Source: an uncultured Variovorax sp. (GTDB taxonomy: Bacteria > Pseudomonadota > Gammaproteobacteria > Burkholderiales > Burkholderiaceae). From it: a stretch of DNA of 13,423 nucleotides. Positions 12,917 to 13,423 of this stretch are shown here, piece after piece. The notes below the pieces were generated by a model that saw only the letters and a list, made by a program, of their open reading frames with translations, did not search any database and was not told the origin of the DNA. Every line of letters starts with the position of its first letter. The first letter of the stretch is position 1. The stretch covers positions 1-13,423 of the forward strand of contig CAMLCW010000108.1 in NCBI GenBank assembly GCA_946478645.1, read 5' to 3'. The translations under genes and the position numbers were made by a program.

Positions 12917-13423
12917 ATGCCCGCCGCCCAAGCAGCCCACGCGCAAGTCCATACCCTCTACAGCGACCACCACGGCTGGCTGCAGGCGTGGCTGCGCCGC
13001 AAGCTGGCCAATCCGAGCGATGCGGCCGATCTGGCGCAAGACACCTTCGCGCGCCTGCTCACGGCACGCCAGCCCGAGGTGATTGCGCAACCGCGCGCCT
13101 ACCTCACGAGCGTGGCCAAGAACATCCTCGTGAACTGGTACCAGCGCCAGGCGCTCGAGCGCGCGTACCTCGAGGCGCTGGCGGTCATGGCCGAGGCCGA
13201 GGCGCCGTCACCCGAACAGCGCCTGGCCATCCTGCAGACGCTGCACGAGATCGACGCCGTGCTCGACGCGCTCAAGCCGGCCGCGCGCCGCGCGTTCCTG
13301 CTGTCGCAGATCGATGGCTGGAAGTACGAGGACATCGCGCGCGAACTCGGCGTGTCGCTCGTGACGGTGAAGCGCTACATGCAGCAGGGCTTTCGCGGCT
13401 GCCTGGCGTTGATGGAAGGCTGA
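12917..13423 (+). CDS. Second FecI-like ECF RNA polymerase sigma factor
   Basis: This encodes 168 residues with the same architecture as the sigma factor at 3750-4250. Shared blocks include HHGWL, W-LRRKL/RL, AADLAQDTF-R-L, PRAYLT-VAK, RQALERA-LEALA, ILQTL-EIDA-LD, the region 4 helix-turn-helix (YEDIARELGVSLVTVKRYM, about 137-155) and a C-LALME/VE end. The two are clear paralogues of the iron-starvation sigma group. ATG 12917 is preferred. An upstream in-frame TTG at 12881 falls in the Fur-box-like site, and GTG 12905 is a lesser alternative. No good Shine-Dalgarno sequence is seen before any of them. The gene is complete and its stop is the last codon of the window. In contrast to the first sigma gene there is no ATGA overlap within the window, because nothing further is visible. 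By family rule, a fecR gene and a TonB receptor should follow. Confidence 0.9.
   Translation: MPAAQAAHAQVHTLYSDHHGWLQAWLRRKLANPSDAADLAQDTFARLLTARQPEVIAQPRAYLTSVAKNILVNWYQRQALERAYLEALAVMAEAEAPSPEQRLAILQTLHEIDAVLDALKPAARRAFLLSQIDGWKYEDIARELGVSLVTVKRYMQQGFRGCLALMEG

Noticed and set aside
1..13423. CRISPR arrays, tRNA or rRNA genes, insertion sequences, phage or toxin-antitoxin genes.
   Set aside because: Reading both strands showed no regularly spaced direct repeats, no tRNA-like cloverleaf, no transposase or integrase motifs and no target-site duplications. Base composition is even across the window.

Overview
The window is very GC-rich, with strong G/C preference at third codon positions. It carries orphan Bug/TctC-type substrate-binding proteins, an AtuA-family protein and FecI/FecR/TonB-receptor iron-starvation modules. 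Together these suggest a betaproteobacterium of the order Burkholderiales, most likely a Comamonadaceae member such as Variovorax. This assignment is inferred from gene content and style; no rRNA or other marker gene is present.

Layout from left to right. (1) Positions 1-1373, plus strand: the last 19 codons of a Bug-type periplasmic binding protein, with its stop overlapping the start of an FAD-dependent oxidoreductase. (2) Positions 1348-3582, minus strand: a tight three-gene membrane operon in the order DUF3649 protein, PepSY-TM protein, DUF3325 protein. It runs tail-to-tail into the oxidoreductase gene, with a 26-bp overlap. (3) Positions 3750-7797, plus strand: a FecI-like ECF sigma factor, a FecR-like anti-sigma/signal transducer and a TonB-dependent siderophore receptor with an N-terminal signalling (STN) domain. 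A Fur-box-like palindrome lies between the sigma gene and the divergent PepSY operon. A FecI-type promoter and a perfect 7-bp hairpin lie in front of the receptor. (4) Positions 7808-11793, minus strand: a catabolic operon of a CaiB/BaiF-type CoA transferase, a complete Bug binding protein and an AtuA-family (DUF1446) protein. It is divergent from a LysR regulator (11939-12841), and the two share a short AT-rich control region. (5) Positions 12917-13423, plus strand: a second FecI-like sigma factor behind its own Fur-box-like site. It ends at the window edge, so any partner fecR and receptor lie outside.

How the genes fit together. Under iron limitation, Fur would release the sigma gene at 3750 and the divergent PepSY operon. 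A ferric siderophore bound by the receptor would signal through its STN domain to FecR and FecI, raising receptor transcription from the promoter near 5241-5262. The PepSY protein and its two small partners are candidates for inner-membrane iron release or reduction after uptake. The AtuA/CoA transferase/Bug operon looks like uptake and CoA activation of an unidentified carboxylic acid, probably under the divergent LysR protein.

I found no rRNA, tRNA, CRISPR array, insertion sequence or prophage gene, and no gene-free stretch longer than about 170 bases. Most of the window is ordinary Burkholderiales accessory metabolism and iron uptake. The points of interest are control regions and genes of unassigned function rather than an evident new system.
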